Shown piece by piece: positions 19,030 through 28,556 of a DNA stretch of 64,000 bases. This DNA comes from Spirochaetota bacterium (lineage in GTDB: Bacteria > Spirochaetota > UBA4802 > JAFGDQ01). The notes under the pieces are model-generated. The model had not been told where the DNA came from. It saw nothing but the letters and a program-made list of their open reading frames with translations, and searched no databases. Each line of letters starts with the position of its first letter. The first letter of the stretch is position 1. The stretch covers positions 37,753-101,752 of the forward strand of contig JAFGDQ010000001.1 of assembly GCA_016932015.1 (NCBI GenBank), read 5' to 3'. The translations under genes were made by a program, and so were the position numbers.

Positions 19030-19440
19030 AACATTCTCCTCATGAAATCATTGAATTAAAATCTTATATATACACAATATATAATAATTGTCAAGATATT
19101 ATGAAAGTGCCGTATAGAACAGCAATAATATTGAAAATTACTATAAATTGCAATTATTTTGCAACTAAAATTGATGCTATGTGTATAACTAATCAATTTA
19201 AAGTCAAGAAATAATATTGCATTAATAATTAATATATTTCATATAAAATATATTCTCTTGACATTCTTAATTAAATAGTGTATCAATAGTTCTTATTTAT
19301 GAACCGCTAATTAACTTTTCAACAGAAAAAGCCTCTAATCATTCATAATCAAAATGCTTTAATTCTTGCCCCGAAAAGTTAAGGTTCTGTATAATCTTTA
19401 TTTATATTAAATCTTAAATTATCAAATTCAGGAGGAACTT
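19030..19440. other. Intergenic region upstream of ino1 (-) and the YIP1 gene (+)
   Basis: This 411-bp AT-rich gap separates two divergent genes. Apart from the promoter noted at 19258-19286 and the Shine-Dalgarno sequences of the two flanking genes, I see no RNA motif or supported small gene. Confidence 0.5.
19258..19286 (+). promoter_or_regulatory. Predicted promoter of the YIP1-family gene
   Basis: A consensus TTGACA at 19258-19263 and TATCAA at 19281-19286 are spaced by 17 bp. The leader to the next start codon would be about 150 nt. Confidence 0.4.
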
Positions 19441-20139
19441 ATGGCTGAATCCGGTTTTAATTTCCAAAAATTTATTGATGACTCGAAAGCAACACTGACA
19501 AATCCCAAGTCATATTTTGCTTCCATGGCAAAAGAAGGGGGATTTGGAGAACCTATTATCAAGGCATTAATTTACGGACTTGCAGCAGGAATAATTAGTT
19601 TTATTTGGTCTTTAATAGGTCTTTCTGCAGCTGGCGGCATGGGAATGGGCATGTTCGGTGCAGGTGCAGGCGGCATAATGATTATTATCGGTTCTCTTAT
19701 TACAGCGATTATCGGACTGTTCATCGGCGGAATTATTGTGCTGATACTATCTGCAATTTCAAGCGGAAGTACAGATTTTGAGGCCAATATCAGAGTTTGT
19801 GCATCTTTAATGGTATTAAGCCCTGTAAACGCATTACTCAGCTTCCTGGGAGGAATAAGTCTCGCCCTTGGAGCGATTGTTGCACTCCTTGTAAGTCTTT
19901 ACGGCCTTTACCTGCTTTATAATGCACTTGTAAGCACACTTGGAGGCAAAGAAAGCATTGCCAAAGTTGTATCAATAGTCCTCGCTATAATCCCGGTGAT
20001 AATACTGATAAGCACTCTTACGTGTGCATCTGTTACAAGCAATTATGTGGATAAAATGTCAGACAGCAAAGATATGAAGGAATTACAGGACAAGCTTGAA
20101 GATATGGCAGAAAAAATGGAAAAGGAAATGGATAAATAA
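19441..20139 (+). CDS. YIP1-family membrane protein
   Basis: A 232-residue protein with a soluble N-terminus of about 35 residues containing NPKSYFASM, then five or so transmembrane segments rich in Gly, Ala and Ile. It ends in a short charged coiled tail (DMKELQDKLEDMAEKMEKEM). The arrangement matches bacterial YIP1/DUF-type inner-membrane proteins, whose function is not established. GGAGG lies 6 nt before the ATG. It is monocistronic, with a hairpin just after the stop. Confidence 0.75.
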   Translation: MAESGFNFQKFIDDSKATLTNPKSYFASMAKEGGFGEPIIKALIYGLAAGIISFIWSLIGLSAAGGMGMGMFGAGAGGIMIIIGSLITAIIGLFIGGIIVLILSAISSGSTDFEANIRVCASLMVLSPVNALLSFLGGISLALGAIVALLVSLYGLYLLYNALVSTLGGKESIAKVVSIVLAIIPVIILISTLTCASVTSNYVDKMSDSKDMKELQDKLEDMAEKMEKEMDK

Positions 20140-20154
20140 GCTGTTTTCAAATTC

Positions 20155-20178
20155 AGGGGGTATTGGAAAATACCCCCT
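20155..20178 (+). terminator. GC-rich hairpin after the YIP1 gene
   Basis: A perfect 10-bp stem AGGGGGTATT/AATACCCCCT with loop GGAA lies 15 bp after the stop codon. It is stable, but the following sequence is CCATCATTTTC, so the U-tract is poor. Confidence 0.6.
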
Positions 20179-20394
20179 CCATCATTTTCACATCTTTTTA
20201 TTTTAATAATTTTTAATTTTTTATAAATCGTCCGTTCAGGTTTTAGAAATATTTAAACCCGGTAACCAAAGTCAGAATTTTGCAAAATTTTCTTTATGCT
20301 GATATTTATTGAATAGTAATTATAAAAATTATTACACTGTTTATACAATCCAGTTAAAATTTATATTCCGGCAGCGGTATGCTGTACATGCCCA

Positions 20395-22023
20395 ATGAAA
20401 AGATTCATAGAACAATCCAATACGAAAGAATACGATTTAATAATAATCGGAGCCGGAATAACCGGCGCTTCGCTTGCGTATGAAGTATCTTCGCGAGGCT
20501 ACAGTGTTGCCGTTATTGACAAAGGAGATTTCAGCTGCAAAACTTCATCAGCAACATCAAAATTAATTCACGGCGGGCTTCGCTACCTTAAAAATTTCGA
20601 ACTTTCTCTTATACGCGAATCCTTAAGAGAAAGAAGAATTCTCATGAATATTGCTCCTAATCTTGTTTACCCGCTGCAAATGCTAATTCCGACTTACAGA
20701 GACTTCCAGAGAAGCAGACTAATTCTTGGGACTGGCCTGACAATATATGACCTGCTTGCTTATGATAAAAAAAGAACATGGGACCCTGCGAAAAAAATGT
20801 CCCGGCATACTTCTATTAGCAGACAGAATGCCCTTGATATGGAACCTGATATAGATCCGCATGATCTTACAGGCGCAATGTTATTCCAGGATTCTCAAAG
20901 TCTTTTCCCTGAAAGGCTGACACTTGCTTTTATTAAATCAGCTGTAAAATACGGAGCAGATGTTTCCAATTATGCTGAAGTTACGGAATTTATTTATTCA
21001 AATTCAAAGGCAATATCCGGAGTTATTGTAAAAGATAAACTAACAGGAAATGAAAAGGAAATCAGGGGAAAACTTACAGTCAACTGTACAGGCCCGTGGG
21101 CTGATATTCTGCTCAATATTGCAGAGAAGGGAAAATCCACAAATCACATTAAACGTTCCGAAGGCATACACATTATTACTGAAACAATAGGCAACGGACA
21201 CGCGCTACTTCAGACTGCGAAAAACGGCAGGCATCTTTTTACGTTACCATGGCGCGGCCATTCTTTAATCGGGACTACTGACAGGGAATACAAAGGCGAT
21301 CCAGATGAATACCGTATTACACGAGAAAGCATAATAGATTTCATTAAAGATATTAACTATATTTACGGAAGTGAAAAGATAAAATATAAGGATATCAAAT
21401 TCGCATACGGCGGCTTAAGGCCTATGGTTGAAAGCGACACAGAAGGTACATATACGACCTCCAGAAAATACGAAATATACGACAATGCAAAAGACGGTTA
21501 CGAGAACCTCATAACTGTTGAAGGCGGCAAATACACAACAAGCAGAAATCTCGCTTTCAAAACTGCAAATATCATAGATAAAAAATTCAGCAGAAAACCT
21601 TCAGAATCAATAACAGATAAGAATTATCTAAACGGATGCGATATTAAAGATATTCAAGCATTCATTCATCAAATGCTGAAAACACACAAAGACCTGAACA
21701 GGAATACAGCTATTACTCTTTCAAGATACTATGGTACTGAAATTACAGATATCTTAAAAATAACTCAGGGTAACAAAAATACAAAAGAGCCGCTTAATGA
21801 TGACGGAGAAATATCTGCACAGGTTATCTATGCAGTAAGGAACGAAATGGCAAAGAAACTTGAAGATATTATTTTCAGAAGGACCGGATTCGGGACTCTC
21901 GGGCATCCCGGTAAAGATGTACTGAAAAAAATTGCAGACACAGCGGCAAAAGAACTCGGCTGGAACAAAGAGCATACAAGAAAAGAAATTGAAGAGGCAG
22001 AAAGACTATTAATGGTACCATAA
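20395..22023 (+). CDS. glpD: FAD-dependent glycerol-3-phosphate dehydrogenase
   Basis: A 542-residue GlpA/GlpD-family flavoprotein. It oxidises sn-glycerol 3-phosphate to dihydroxyacetone phosphate and passes electrons to quinone at the inner membrane. The FAD-binding GAGITG is at residues 19-24, followed by TSSATSKLIHGGLRYL and, later, TLPWRGHSLIGTTDREYKG and YGGLRPM. The C-terminal helical domain is complete. No glpF or glpK is adjacent. An AGPS-like oxidase that would use an acylated form of its product follows 112 bp later. Confidence 0.93.
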   Translation: MKRFIEQSNTKEYDLIIIGAGITGASLAYEVSSRGYSVAVIDKGDFSCKTSSATSKLIHGGLRYLKNFELSLIRESLRERRILMNIAPNLVYPLQMLIPTYRDFQRSRLILGTGLTIYDLLAYDKKRTWDPAKKMSRHTSISRQNALDMEPDIDPHDLTGAMLFQDSQSLFPERLTLAFIKSAVKYGADVSNYAEVTEFIYSNSKAISGVIVKDKLTGNEKEIRGKLTVNCTGPWADILLNIAEKGKSTNHIKRSEGIHIITETIGNGHALLQTAKNGRHLFTLPWRGHSLIGTTDREYKGDPDEYRITRESIIDFIKDINYIYGSEKIKYKDIKFAYGGLRPMVESDTEGTYTTSRKYEIYDNAKDGYENLITVEGGKYTTSRNLAFKTANIIDKKFSRKPSESITDKNYLNGCDIKDIQAFIHQMLKTHKDLNRNTAITLSRYYGTEITDILKITQGNKNTKEPLNDDGEISAQVIYAVRNEMAKKLEDIIFRRTGFGTLGHPGKDVLKKIADTAAKELGWNKEHTRKEIEEAERLLMVP

Positions 22024-22135
22024 GCCTGATATTTTTCCGGACGTATTACTAAAATAGACCTGACCTGAAAATGCAATCATTATGAATTAATAATTATAAT
22101 TTCCGTTTTTAAGAAAAAATTGTAAAGGGGTTATT

Positions 22136-23770
22136 ATGAAAACTTACAGGGATATTTTCAGATGGGGAGACCCTGCTCATGACGAAGTACTTGATACTCA
22201 TATTATAAAACTTCTTAAAGAATATCTTAATCTCGGCGAACAAGACATATCTGAAAAATACCTTACAGGTAGTGATCCGGTTCAGTTAAAGAAGAAATGC
22301 AGATTATCAGCTTCCTTCCTGAATTCATTGATAAAAATAGCAGGAGAAAAAAATGTAGCTATAGAAGATACTGAAAGAGCTTCTCATGCTTACGGGAAAA
22401 GCTGTCATGACATTCTCAGGCTTAAGCTGGGCATAATCAACAATCCTCCGGATGCTGTTGTTTATCCGCGAAATGAAAACGATATTGTCAAAATACTTCA
22501 GTTGTGCAGGAAAAATAAGACAGCTGTTACACCCTTCGGCGGACATAGTTCAGTAACAGGAGGAGTTGAAACTCCCAGAGGCGGTATTTCACTTGACCTG
22601 ACCAGACATATGAATAAAGTCATTGAAGTCAACGAAACAAATTCCTCAGCAACAATTCAGCCCGGCATATACGGACCTGCTCTTGAAAAAGACTTGAATG
22701 AATACGGCAAAGGCTATACCTGCGGGCATTTCCCGCAATCGTTCGAATACTCTACCCTTGGCGGCTGGATCGCTGCAAGAAGTGCGGGACAGGCTTCTAC
22801 CGGGTATGGCAAAATAGAGGATATTGTTCTGTCCTTAAGGATGGTAACTCCGTCCGGGATTATTCAGACAAAAGCATTCCCAAGAGCTGCGATGGGGCCC
22901 GACCTTAATCAGATTCTGATCGGTTCAGAAGGAACATATGGAATCATTACTGAAGCATGCATCAAGATCAGAAAAAATATGCCGGAAAACACGCGTATGA
23001 TATCATTCCTGTTCAAAGACTTTGAATCAGGTTTAAAAACTATGAAAGAAGTAATGCAGGGACGTTTCGGATTTCCATTTGTCTTCAGGCTTACTGATCC
23101 GGAGGAGACTGATATATCTTTTAAATTAAAAGGAATGAATAACACTCTTGCAGACAGATTCCTTAAAATGCTTGGTTACAAATCTCCCGGGAGATGTCTT
23201 TTTCTTGCCACAGTTGAGGGAGATAAATCATATGTGAATTCAATAGTAAAAAATATAAAAAAAACAGCAGCCAAAAACAGATCCCTTGGCCTTGGAGCAG
23301 GTCCGGTCAGGAAATGGTTTAAACAGAGGTATTCAAGTGCTTACTTAAGAGATCCCTTAATGGATATCGGGCTAATCACCGACACCCTGGAAACAGCAGT
23401 TACATGGGAGAATCTTCCTGCTTTGTGGTACGCTGTAAGGGAATATATAAAGAAAAGGCCGGATTCTATCTGCATGTCTCACATATCACATGCCTATGAA
23501 AACGGCGCCAATCTCTATTTTACTTTTATATCGCCGGTAAAAAAAGGAAAAGAAATTAATGATTATAAAAAATTTCAAAAAGGAATAATTGATACAATTG
23601 TTAAGAATAAAGGATCTATATCTCATCATCACGGCATTGGCAAAGATTTTGCCCCGTGGATGGAAAATCTCATTGAGCCTCCAGGAATGGGAATTATGCG
23701 GTCTGTAAAAGAATACCTTGATCCTGGCGATATTTTAAATCCAGGCGGTACTCTTGGATTGAAAAAATAA
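22136..23770 (+). CDS. Alkylglycerone-phosphate synthase-like FAD oxidase
   Basis: A 544-residue PCMH-type FAD protein most like alkyldihydroxyacetone-phosphate synthase, which swaps the acyl chain of acyl-DHAP for a fatty alcohol to create the ether bond of ether lipids. The FAD-binding region contains VTPFGGHSSVTGG and STLGGWIAARSAGQASTGYG. The diagnostic triple histidine is His497-499 in ISHHHGIGKDFAPWM. D-lactate dehydrogenases share the fold but lack this HHH run. AGGGG precedes the ATG by 7 nt. It follows glpD, and a GNAT gene follows 19 bp later, so the three may be co-transcribed. Family placement is good; ether-lipid synthesis is an inference. Confidence 0.82.
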   Translation: MKTYRDIFRWGDPAHDEVLDTHIIKLLKEYLNLGEQDISEKYLTGSDPVQLKKKCRLSASFLNSLIKIAGEKNVAIEDTERASHAYGKSCHDILRLKLGIINNPPDAVVYPRNENDIVKILQLCRKNKTAVTPFGGHSSVTGGVETPRGGISLDLTRHMNKVIEVNETNSSATIQPGIYGPALEKDLNEYGKGYTCGHFPQSFEYSTLGGWIAARSAGQASTGYGKIEDIVLSLRMVTPSGIIQTKAFPRAAMGPDLNQILIGSEGTYGIITEACIKIRKNMPENTRMISFLFKDFESGLKTMKEVMQGRFGFPFVFRLTDPEETDISFKLKGMNNTLADRFLKMLGYKSPGRCLFLATVEGDKSYVNSIVKNIKKTAAKNRSLGLGAGPVRKWFKQRYSSAYLRDPLMDIGLITDTLETAVTWENLPALWYAVREYIKKRPDSICMSHISHAYENGANLYFTFISPVKKGKEINDYKKFQKGIIDTIVKNKGSISHHHGIGKDFAPWMENLIEPPGMGIMRSVKEYLDPGDILNPGGTLGLKK

Positions 23771-23789
23771 CATCTCTTTTACTTCAGAT

Positions 23790-24266
23790 ATGCCGGAAAT
23801 AAAACCATTAAAAGAGTTCCCTCACTACGCTTCAATACTCGCATTCTGGGCATACAGAGAATGGTACAGGAACAGGTCAATAGACTTTAACATTATTGTA
23901 AGAGCTTATCAGGACAGAATTAATACGGACAGGCTGCCTGTTTCATGGATTGCACTTAAAAATTCAATGCCTGTAGGAATGGTTTCATTAAAAGAAAATG
24001 ACTTATGGTCAAGGAACGATTTGAATCCATGGCTCACATCTCTATTCATACTTCCGGAGTACAGAAAATCCGGGATAGGGAAACGGTTAATAAAAACAGT
24101 AATAGATGCAGCAGCTTCTTTAAATTATGAAAATCTATATTTGTTTACTGCCGGGAACAATATAAAACTGAATGACTATTATTTAAAAATCGGATGGTAC
24201 TATCTTGAGAACGCGTACGGAAATGACAATGATACTGTCAAGATATTATATTATAATATAGCATAA
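23790..24266 (+). CDS. GNAT-family N-acetyltransferase
   Basis: A 158-residue single GNAT domain. The acetyl-CoA pyrophosphate loop is visible in LPEYRKSGIGKRL, followed by LYLFTAGNNIKLNDYYLKIGW, the usual last strand and helix. It lies 19 bp after the AGPS-like gene. The acceptor amine cannot be told. A link to lipid metabolism would rest only on position. Confidence 0.8.
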   Translation: MPEIKPLKEFPHYASILAFWAYREWYRNRSIDFNIIVRAYQDRINTDRLPVSWIALKNSMPVGMVSLKENDLWSRNDLNPWLTSLFILPEYRKSGIGKRLIKTVIDAAASLNYENLYLFTAGNNIKLNDYYLKIGWYYLENAYGNDNDTVKILYYNIA

Positions 24267-24378
24267 TATCTTATAACATGATTATTATTTTAATATCCAG
24301 TGAGGGATATTTTTAACTTGATTTCCTTTAAAAATCTGCTAATATTATCATAAAGTTTTATTTTTTTTTATTTTTTAT

Positions 24379-24406
24379 TTGACAGAAAAACCATATTTAA
24401 TATTTT
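24379..24406 (+). promoter_or_regulatory. Predicted promoter of the tRNA-Lys/tRNA-Glu unit
   Basis: TTGACA at 24379-24384 and TATTTT at 24401-24406 have a 16-bp spacer and lie 28 bp before tRNA-Lys. Confidence 0.5.
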
Positions 24407-24433
24407 AGCGTGCTGTATGTGTGAAATACAAAT

Positions 24434-24506
24434 GAGCCGCTAGCTCAGTCGGTAGAGCAACTGCCTTTTAAGCAGTGGGTCCGGGGTTCAATTCCCCGGC
24501 GGCTCA
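24434..24506 (+). tRNA. tRNA-Lys (anticodon TTT)
   Basis: The acceptor GAGCCGC pairs with GCGGCTC, discriminator A. The D-arm is TAGCTCAGTCGGTAGAGCA, the anticodon loop is CTTTTAA, and the T-arm is CGGGG/CCCCG around TTCAATT. CCA is not encoded. Confidence 0.96.
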
Positions 24507-24538
24507 AATAACACATAAAGCATAGTGTTAATGCATCT

Positions 24539-24611
<73 letters not shown>

Positions 24612-24615
24612 CATA

Positions 24616-24646
24616 AGAAAAGTCTGCCTAACCAGCAGACTTTTCT
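24616..24646 (+). terminator. Intrinsic terminator after tRNA-Glu
   Basis: A perfect 12-bp stem AGAAAAGTCTGC with its complement at 24635-24646 encloses a 7-nt loop. It ends in TTTTCTATTTTA. Confidence 0.8.
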
Positions 24647-24794
24647 ATTTTACCTTTATACACAACACACTATCCGCTCCTCTCACTCGAAACCGGTAAA
24701 TTCCAAAAAATTTAAACTCAGTGTTTCCATCTCTCTTAATATTTATTATATTGTAATATCTGGATAATACAATTTTTATAGGAGGATGACTGCA

Positions 24795-25880
24795 ATGGAT
24801 ATATTAGGAAAAACAATAATTTTTTTATCACCGCTTATTCTGATTCTGACTGTTGCTCAATTAATTATTTCGGGTGAAAAGCTTCAAACTGCAACTTTCG
24901 CAGGAGGTTGTTTCTGGTGTATGGAACCTCCTTTTGATAAGCTGGATGGAGTGAAAGAGGTTATTTCAGGATATACAGGCGGGCATGTCAAAAATCCAAG
25001 TTATGGGGAAGTTTGTTCCGGCAGTACCGGCCATGCTGAAGCTATTCAGATAAAATACGATCCTTCGAAAATTAGCTATAAAGAGCTGCTCGATGTTTTC
25101 TGGCAGCAGATTAATCCTACGGATTCAAACGGCCAGTTTGTAGACAGGGGCAGTCAGTACCGGACTGCAATTTTTTATCATAGCGAAAAGCAGAGAATAC
25201 TGGCGGAAAACTCCAAAGATGAAATTAACGAATCAGGAATGTTTAAAGACCCGGTGAAAACCGAAATTGTGAAAGCAGGAGAGTTCTATCCGGCTGAAAA
25301 GTATCATCAGGACTTTTATAAAAAAGATCCTTTACGATACAAGCTATATCGAAACAACTCAGGAAGAGACTCATATCTTGGATTGATATGGAATGAAAAA
25401 ACAAAAAAATTATTCTTAAACAACGGAGAAACTAAAATGAAAAAATATTCAAAACCTGATGATAAAACATTAAAGAAAAAGCTGAGCCCGCTGCAGTACA
25501 AAGTAACACAGAATGAAGGAACAGAAATGGCTTTCAGCAATGAATACTGGGACAACAGGAAACCGGGTATATACGTTGACATTGTTTCCGGTGAGCCGCT
25601 GTTTGTGTCTACAGATAAATTTGATTCAGGCACCGGTTGGCCGAGTTTTACAAAACCGATTGATAAAGAATATATTGTACAAAAAGAAGACAACAGATAC
25701 AATATGAAAAGAACAGAAGTCAGAAGCAGGTATGGGGACTCTCATCTGGGACATCTTTTTAATGACGGTCCCGCTCCTGCCGGAACGCGATACTGCATAA
25801 ACTCGGCAGCTCTGCGCTTTATACCGGTAGAGGATCTTGAAAAAGAAGGATATGGAGAATACAGGAAACTGTTCGATTAA
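24795..25880 (+). CDS. msrAB: Fused peptide-methionine sulfoxide reductase MsrA-MsrB, exported or membrane-anchored
   Basis: I chose the second in-frame ATG (24795, 361 residues), because GGAGG lies 9 nt upstream; the ATG at 24786 abuts that GGAGG. Residues ~6-26 form a hydrophobic segment, so the enzyme is exported or anchored and would repair oxidised methionines of envelope proteins. MsrA comes first, with GCFWC (catalytic Cys39), and reduces the S-epimer. MsrB follows with SGTGWPSF and catalytic Cys in [12 protein letters not shown], and reduces the R-epimer. The MsrB half lacks the CxxC pairs of zinc-containing forms (DIVSGEPLF where one would lie). It is monocistronic. Confidence 0.94.
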   Translation: MDILGKTIIFLSPLILILTVAQLIISGEKLQTATFAGGCFWCMEPPFDKLDGVKEVISGYTGGHVKNPSYGEVCSGSTGHAEAIQIKYDPSKISYKELLDVFWQQINPTDSNGQFVDRGSQYRTAIFYHSEKQRILAENSKDEINESGMFKDPVKTEIVKAGEFYPAEKYHQDFYKKDPLRYKLYRNNSGRDSYLGLIWNEKTKKLFLNNGETKMKKYSKPDDKTLKKKLSPLQYKVTQNEGTEMAFSNEYWDNRKPGIYVDIVSGEPLFVSTDKFDSGTGWPSFTKPIDKEYIVQKEDNRYNMKRTEVRSRYGDSHLGHLFNDGPAPAGTRYCINSAALRFIPVEDLEKEGYGEYRKLFD

Positions 25881-25906
25881 GAAAAAACGCGGAATTACAT
25901 AAATGA

Positions 25907-26248
25907 TCAGTTTTTAAACACAAAATATGCGGACAGGCACATAAGGGCTGATGCGATTAAATAATTCAAAGTAATTTTTTCTTTCAGAAACAGAATCGAA
26001 AACGGAATAAAAACCGAGAGAGTAATTATTTCCTGAATTATTTTTAGCTGCCCTACTTTGAGGACTGAATTCCCGAGTCTGTTTGCAGGTACCTGAACAG
26101 TATATTCCAGCAAGGCAATCATCCAGCTGACGGCGATTGCAATTATAAGAGGCTTATTCCTTAGACTTTTTAAGTGACCGTACCAGGCAAATGTCATAAA
26201 AATGTTTGAAATAATCAAAAGGCTTATTGTAGTTAATATTGTCCTCAT
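25907..26248 (-). CDS. Small four-helix membrane protein, DUF486 / DMT-like
   Basis: A 113-residue protein with four transmembrane helices, small-multidrug-resistance size, matching the DUF486 family (MTFAWYGHLK, EYTVQVPANRLG and AQLKIIQE-like GQLKIIQE). Its function is unknown, though the fold resembles DMT transporters. It begins 10 bp after the GNAT gene and is the last member of the kamA-led operon. A role in moving the operon product across the membrane is possible but untested. Confidence 0.82.
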   Translation of the reverse strand: MRTILTTISLLIISNIFMTFAWYGHLKSLRNKPLIIAIAVSWMIALLEYTVQVPANRLGNSVLKVGQLKIIQEIITLSVFIPFSILFLKEKITLNYLIASALMCLSAYFVFKN

Positions 26249-26258
26249 CCTGCTCTGT

Positions 26259-26786
26259 TTAACCTAATTCCTTTACAAATACAATCTTACCATCCCCGGG
26301 CGCGTAAAAATCCTTAAAATATGCCGCTTCCCTGAACCCGCACGATAAATAGAACCTTCGTGTAGGGCTATACTGCTCCCTCGAAGAAGTATCAGCATAT
26401 ACGGCTGATCCTCCTGATTTTTTAACAGATATTTCAGTCTGCGACATTAATATATGCCCTATGCCGTTTCCCTGAAATGCTGTATCTACACCGATCCAGT
26501 AAAGGTCATAACTCGATTTTGTAAGAGGAACCAGGCCATAGCATGTGTATCCGACAAGCCTGTTTCCTGATTCAGCAAAAACAAATTTATAGGTGGATTT
26601 ATTTCCAAGCTGCAGCTTTTCGTCAATAAGTTCGATAGCAGTATTCAGTTCCTCATTAGAGAAAAAGCCAGTATCCTCCAGAAGTCTGTAAACATTATCA
26701 AAATCGTTCTTAACAGGATACCTTCTGAATGTTATACTCAGATTCTGTTTTGATAGAATATTTTTCCCGAAATTAAGCTCTGTCAT
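26259..26786 (-). CDS. GNAT-family N-acetyltransferase (kam operon)
   Basis: A 175-residue GNAT domain. The acetyl-CoA loop is GVDTAFQGNGIGHILM, preceded by the VGYTCYGLVPLTKSSYDLYWI strand region and followed by YSPTRRFYLSCGF. GGGA lies 6 nt before the ATG. It starts 9 bp after the GNAT-deacetylase gene. By analogy with AblB, which acetylates the epsilon-amine of beta-lysine next to lysine 2,3-aminomutase in methanogens and some bacteria, it may acetylate the operon product. Sequence alone does not give the acceptor. Confidence 0.85.
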   Translation of the reverse strand: MTELNFGKNILSKQNLSITFRRYPVKNDFDNVYRLLEDTGFFSNEELNTAIELIDEKLQLGNKSTYKFVFAESGNRLVGYTCYGLVPLTKSSYDLYWIGVDTAFQGNGIGHILMSQTEISVKKSGGSAVYADTSSREQYSPTRRFYLSCGFREAAYFKDFYAPGDGKIVFVKELG

Positions 26787-26795
26787 ATTTGTTCC

Positions 26796-28556
26796 CTAAA
26801 TATATCTCATTGAATCAGCAATACCGGACCATAGGCCCTTAAAAAATGAAGCTGCATTATCGGCAAGTTTAGGAATTTTATAGCCACCTTCCTGTACGAC
26901 AAGAGCAGGCAGTCCTAATTGGCCGAGCATTCTCCCGTTCATTTCAAAATCAGCCGGACGAAGAGTCCATGTCCCGGTCGGATCTCCTTTGGACGTATCA
27001 TATCCAAGCGTGATCACCAGGAAATCCGGTCTGAATTTTTTTATTTTCTGAATGGCATCTTCCAGTACCAGACGATACTGACTGCCGTCTATTTTTTCCT
27101 TTAAAGGATAATTGATATTATAGCCGACTCCCTCTCCTTCTCCCTTCTCATCTTTAAAACCTGAAAAATAGGGATAAGCAAATTTAGGATGTCCGTGTAT
27201 TGAAACAGTAAGTATATCCTTTCTGGTGTAAAAAATATCCTGTGTGCCATTACCGTGATGATAGTCAAGATCAATTATTGCTACTTTACTGTGTTTGCTC
27301 AAATAATTTGCAGCAATTGCCGCCGAATTAAAGTAACAGAATCCGCCGAATACTTTTCTCTCTGCATGATGCCCGGGCGGCCGTACAAGGGCATAGGCCA
27401 TATTATAGCCTTCCAGAATTTTATAAGCTGCAGTAAGAGCACAGTCGACCGATCTTTTTGCTGCAATGTACGCATTTTTATTGAGAGGCGTAAAGGTATC
27501 TATACAGTAATAACCTGCCCTTATCGGAAGTTCAATCGGAGGCCTGGCCGCGTTTCTTATTGGAAAGACATACGGGTATACGGATTTTCCGGGTTCAATC
27601 AAGTCACACATTTTCTTTAAATAATTCACGAAATTATTTTCATGTACTTCCCGTATAAATTTTTCCGGAAAGTTCTTTACCGGAACAATATCAAATATAC
27701 CAAGTTTTTTCAGGCCTTCAAGAATATTCGGAATGCGAGCAGGTGCTTCTACATATCCACGTTCCCGTATATGATGAATCTCATGCCTGTCATTAATGAC
27801 AAGTGCTATTCTTTTCTCAAGGGAGGGAACAATATTAACTGAAAAATCAGATTCTTTTTTCACATATCTGGGTTTACGAATGCTGACAGGGTCATCCTGG
27901 AAGCTTTCAAGAACCATTTTTACATATCCGGGAGGGCAGGATTTACCGTATTTCCGTTCAAGTACAGCCTGTACTATCTCACGGGCATAGTCTCTTGAAA
28001 GGCTGCAGTCCCTGCCAAGCGGATCAAAGACAAGAAACGGAGGACAGTCATCACCCGGAGTAAAGGGGGTTTCATACTTTGTATTTATGACCGGATATGC
28101 ACCATAATGCTCATAAAATTTTAGTCTTGAACTGTTCTGCTTAAGAATAGCAGGATCTTTACACAGATTCGGATCATCAGGAAGACATTCATAGAAAAGC
28201 CCTATATAATCAAGATGCCTTGTCTCCTCTCTGACACGTTCATAAAGCGCTCCTCCGATTCCCCTGCTTGATATTTTCGGATGCACCGAAAGAAAATCAA
28301 GAAAGCCGAATTTCATAACCGGTTCATTATTTACAAGTGCGAATCCTTTTACATTCGAATTGTAGTCATCCGCTACGAAGAGTACTGTCCTGAACCTGTA
28401 TTTAAGCGGATTTTTGAGCATGCGGGGCAGCTTTTCAATCTCTTTCGGATTAAGTGCGTTGAACTGCTGGAAAAGAATTGCCTGTACCTGCACAATTGCC
28501 TTTTTATCCCTGTCAAGGGAATCGTCAAATATTCTTCTGATTCTGAACATACTCAT
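26796..28556 (-). CDS. Fusion of GNAT acetyltransferase and acetylpolyamine-amidohydrolase-like deacetylase
   Basis: A 586-residue two-domain protein. Residues ~1-200 are GNAT-like, with VHPKISSRGIGGALYE at 91-106 as the acetyl-CoA loop. Residues ~245-586 are a zinc deacetylase of the histone deacetylase/AcuC/AphA family: RPPGHHAE with His396-397, zinc ligands Asp431 and His433 in DLDYHHGNG, Asp520 in GYDTSKGDP, and the catalytic Tyr559 in EGGY. SIHGHPKFAYPYF followed by a Gly/Glu-rich stretch resembles acetylpolyamine amidohydrolases more than histone deacetylases. Acetyl addition and removal therefore reside in one chain. Its start overlaps the ATP-grasp gene by 32 bp, with AGGA upstream. 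All active-site residues appear intact. Confidence 0.88.
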   Translation of the reverse strand: MSMFRIRRIFDDSLDRDKKAIVQVQAILFQQFNALNPKEIEKLPRMLKNPLKYRFRTVLFVADDYNSNVKGFALVNNEPVMKFGFLDFLSVHPKISSRGIGGALYERVREETRHLDYIGLFYECLPDDPNLCKDPAILKQNSSRLKFYEHYGAYPVINTKYETPFTPGDDCPPFLVFDPLGRDCSLSRDYAREIVQAVLERKYGKSCPPGYVKMVLESFQDDPVSIRKPRYVKKESDFSVNIVPSLEKRIALVINDRHEIHHIRERGYVEAPARIPNILEGLKKLGIFDIVPVKNFPEKFIREVHENNFVNYLKKMCDLIEPGKSVYPYVFPIRNAARPPIELPIRAGYYCIDTFTPLNKNAYIAAKRSVDCALTAAYKILEGYNMAYALVRPPGHHAERKVFGGFCYFNSAAIAANYLSKHSKVAIIDLDYHHGNGTQDIFYTRKDILTVSIHGHPKFAYPYFSGFKDEKGEGEGVGYNINYPLKEKIDGSQYRLVLEDAIQKIKKFRPDFLVITLGYDTSKGDPTGTWTLRPADFEMNGRMLGQLGLPALVVQEGGYKIPKLADNAASFFKGLWSGIADSMRYI

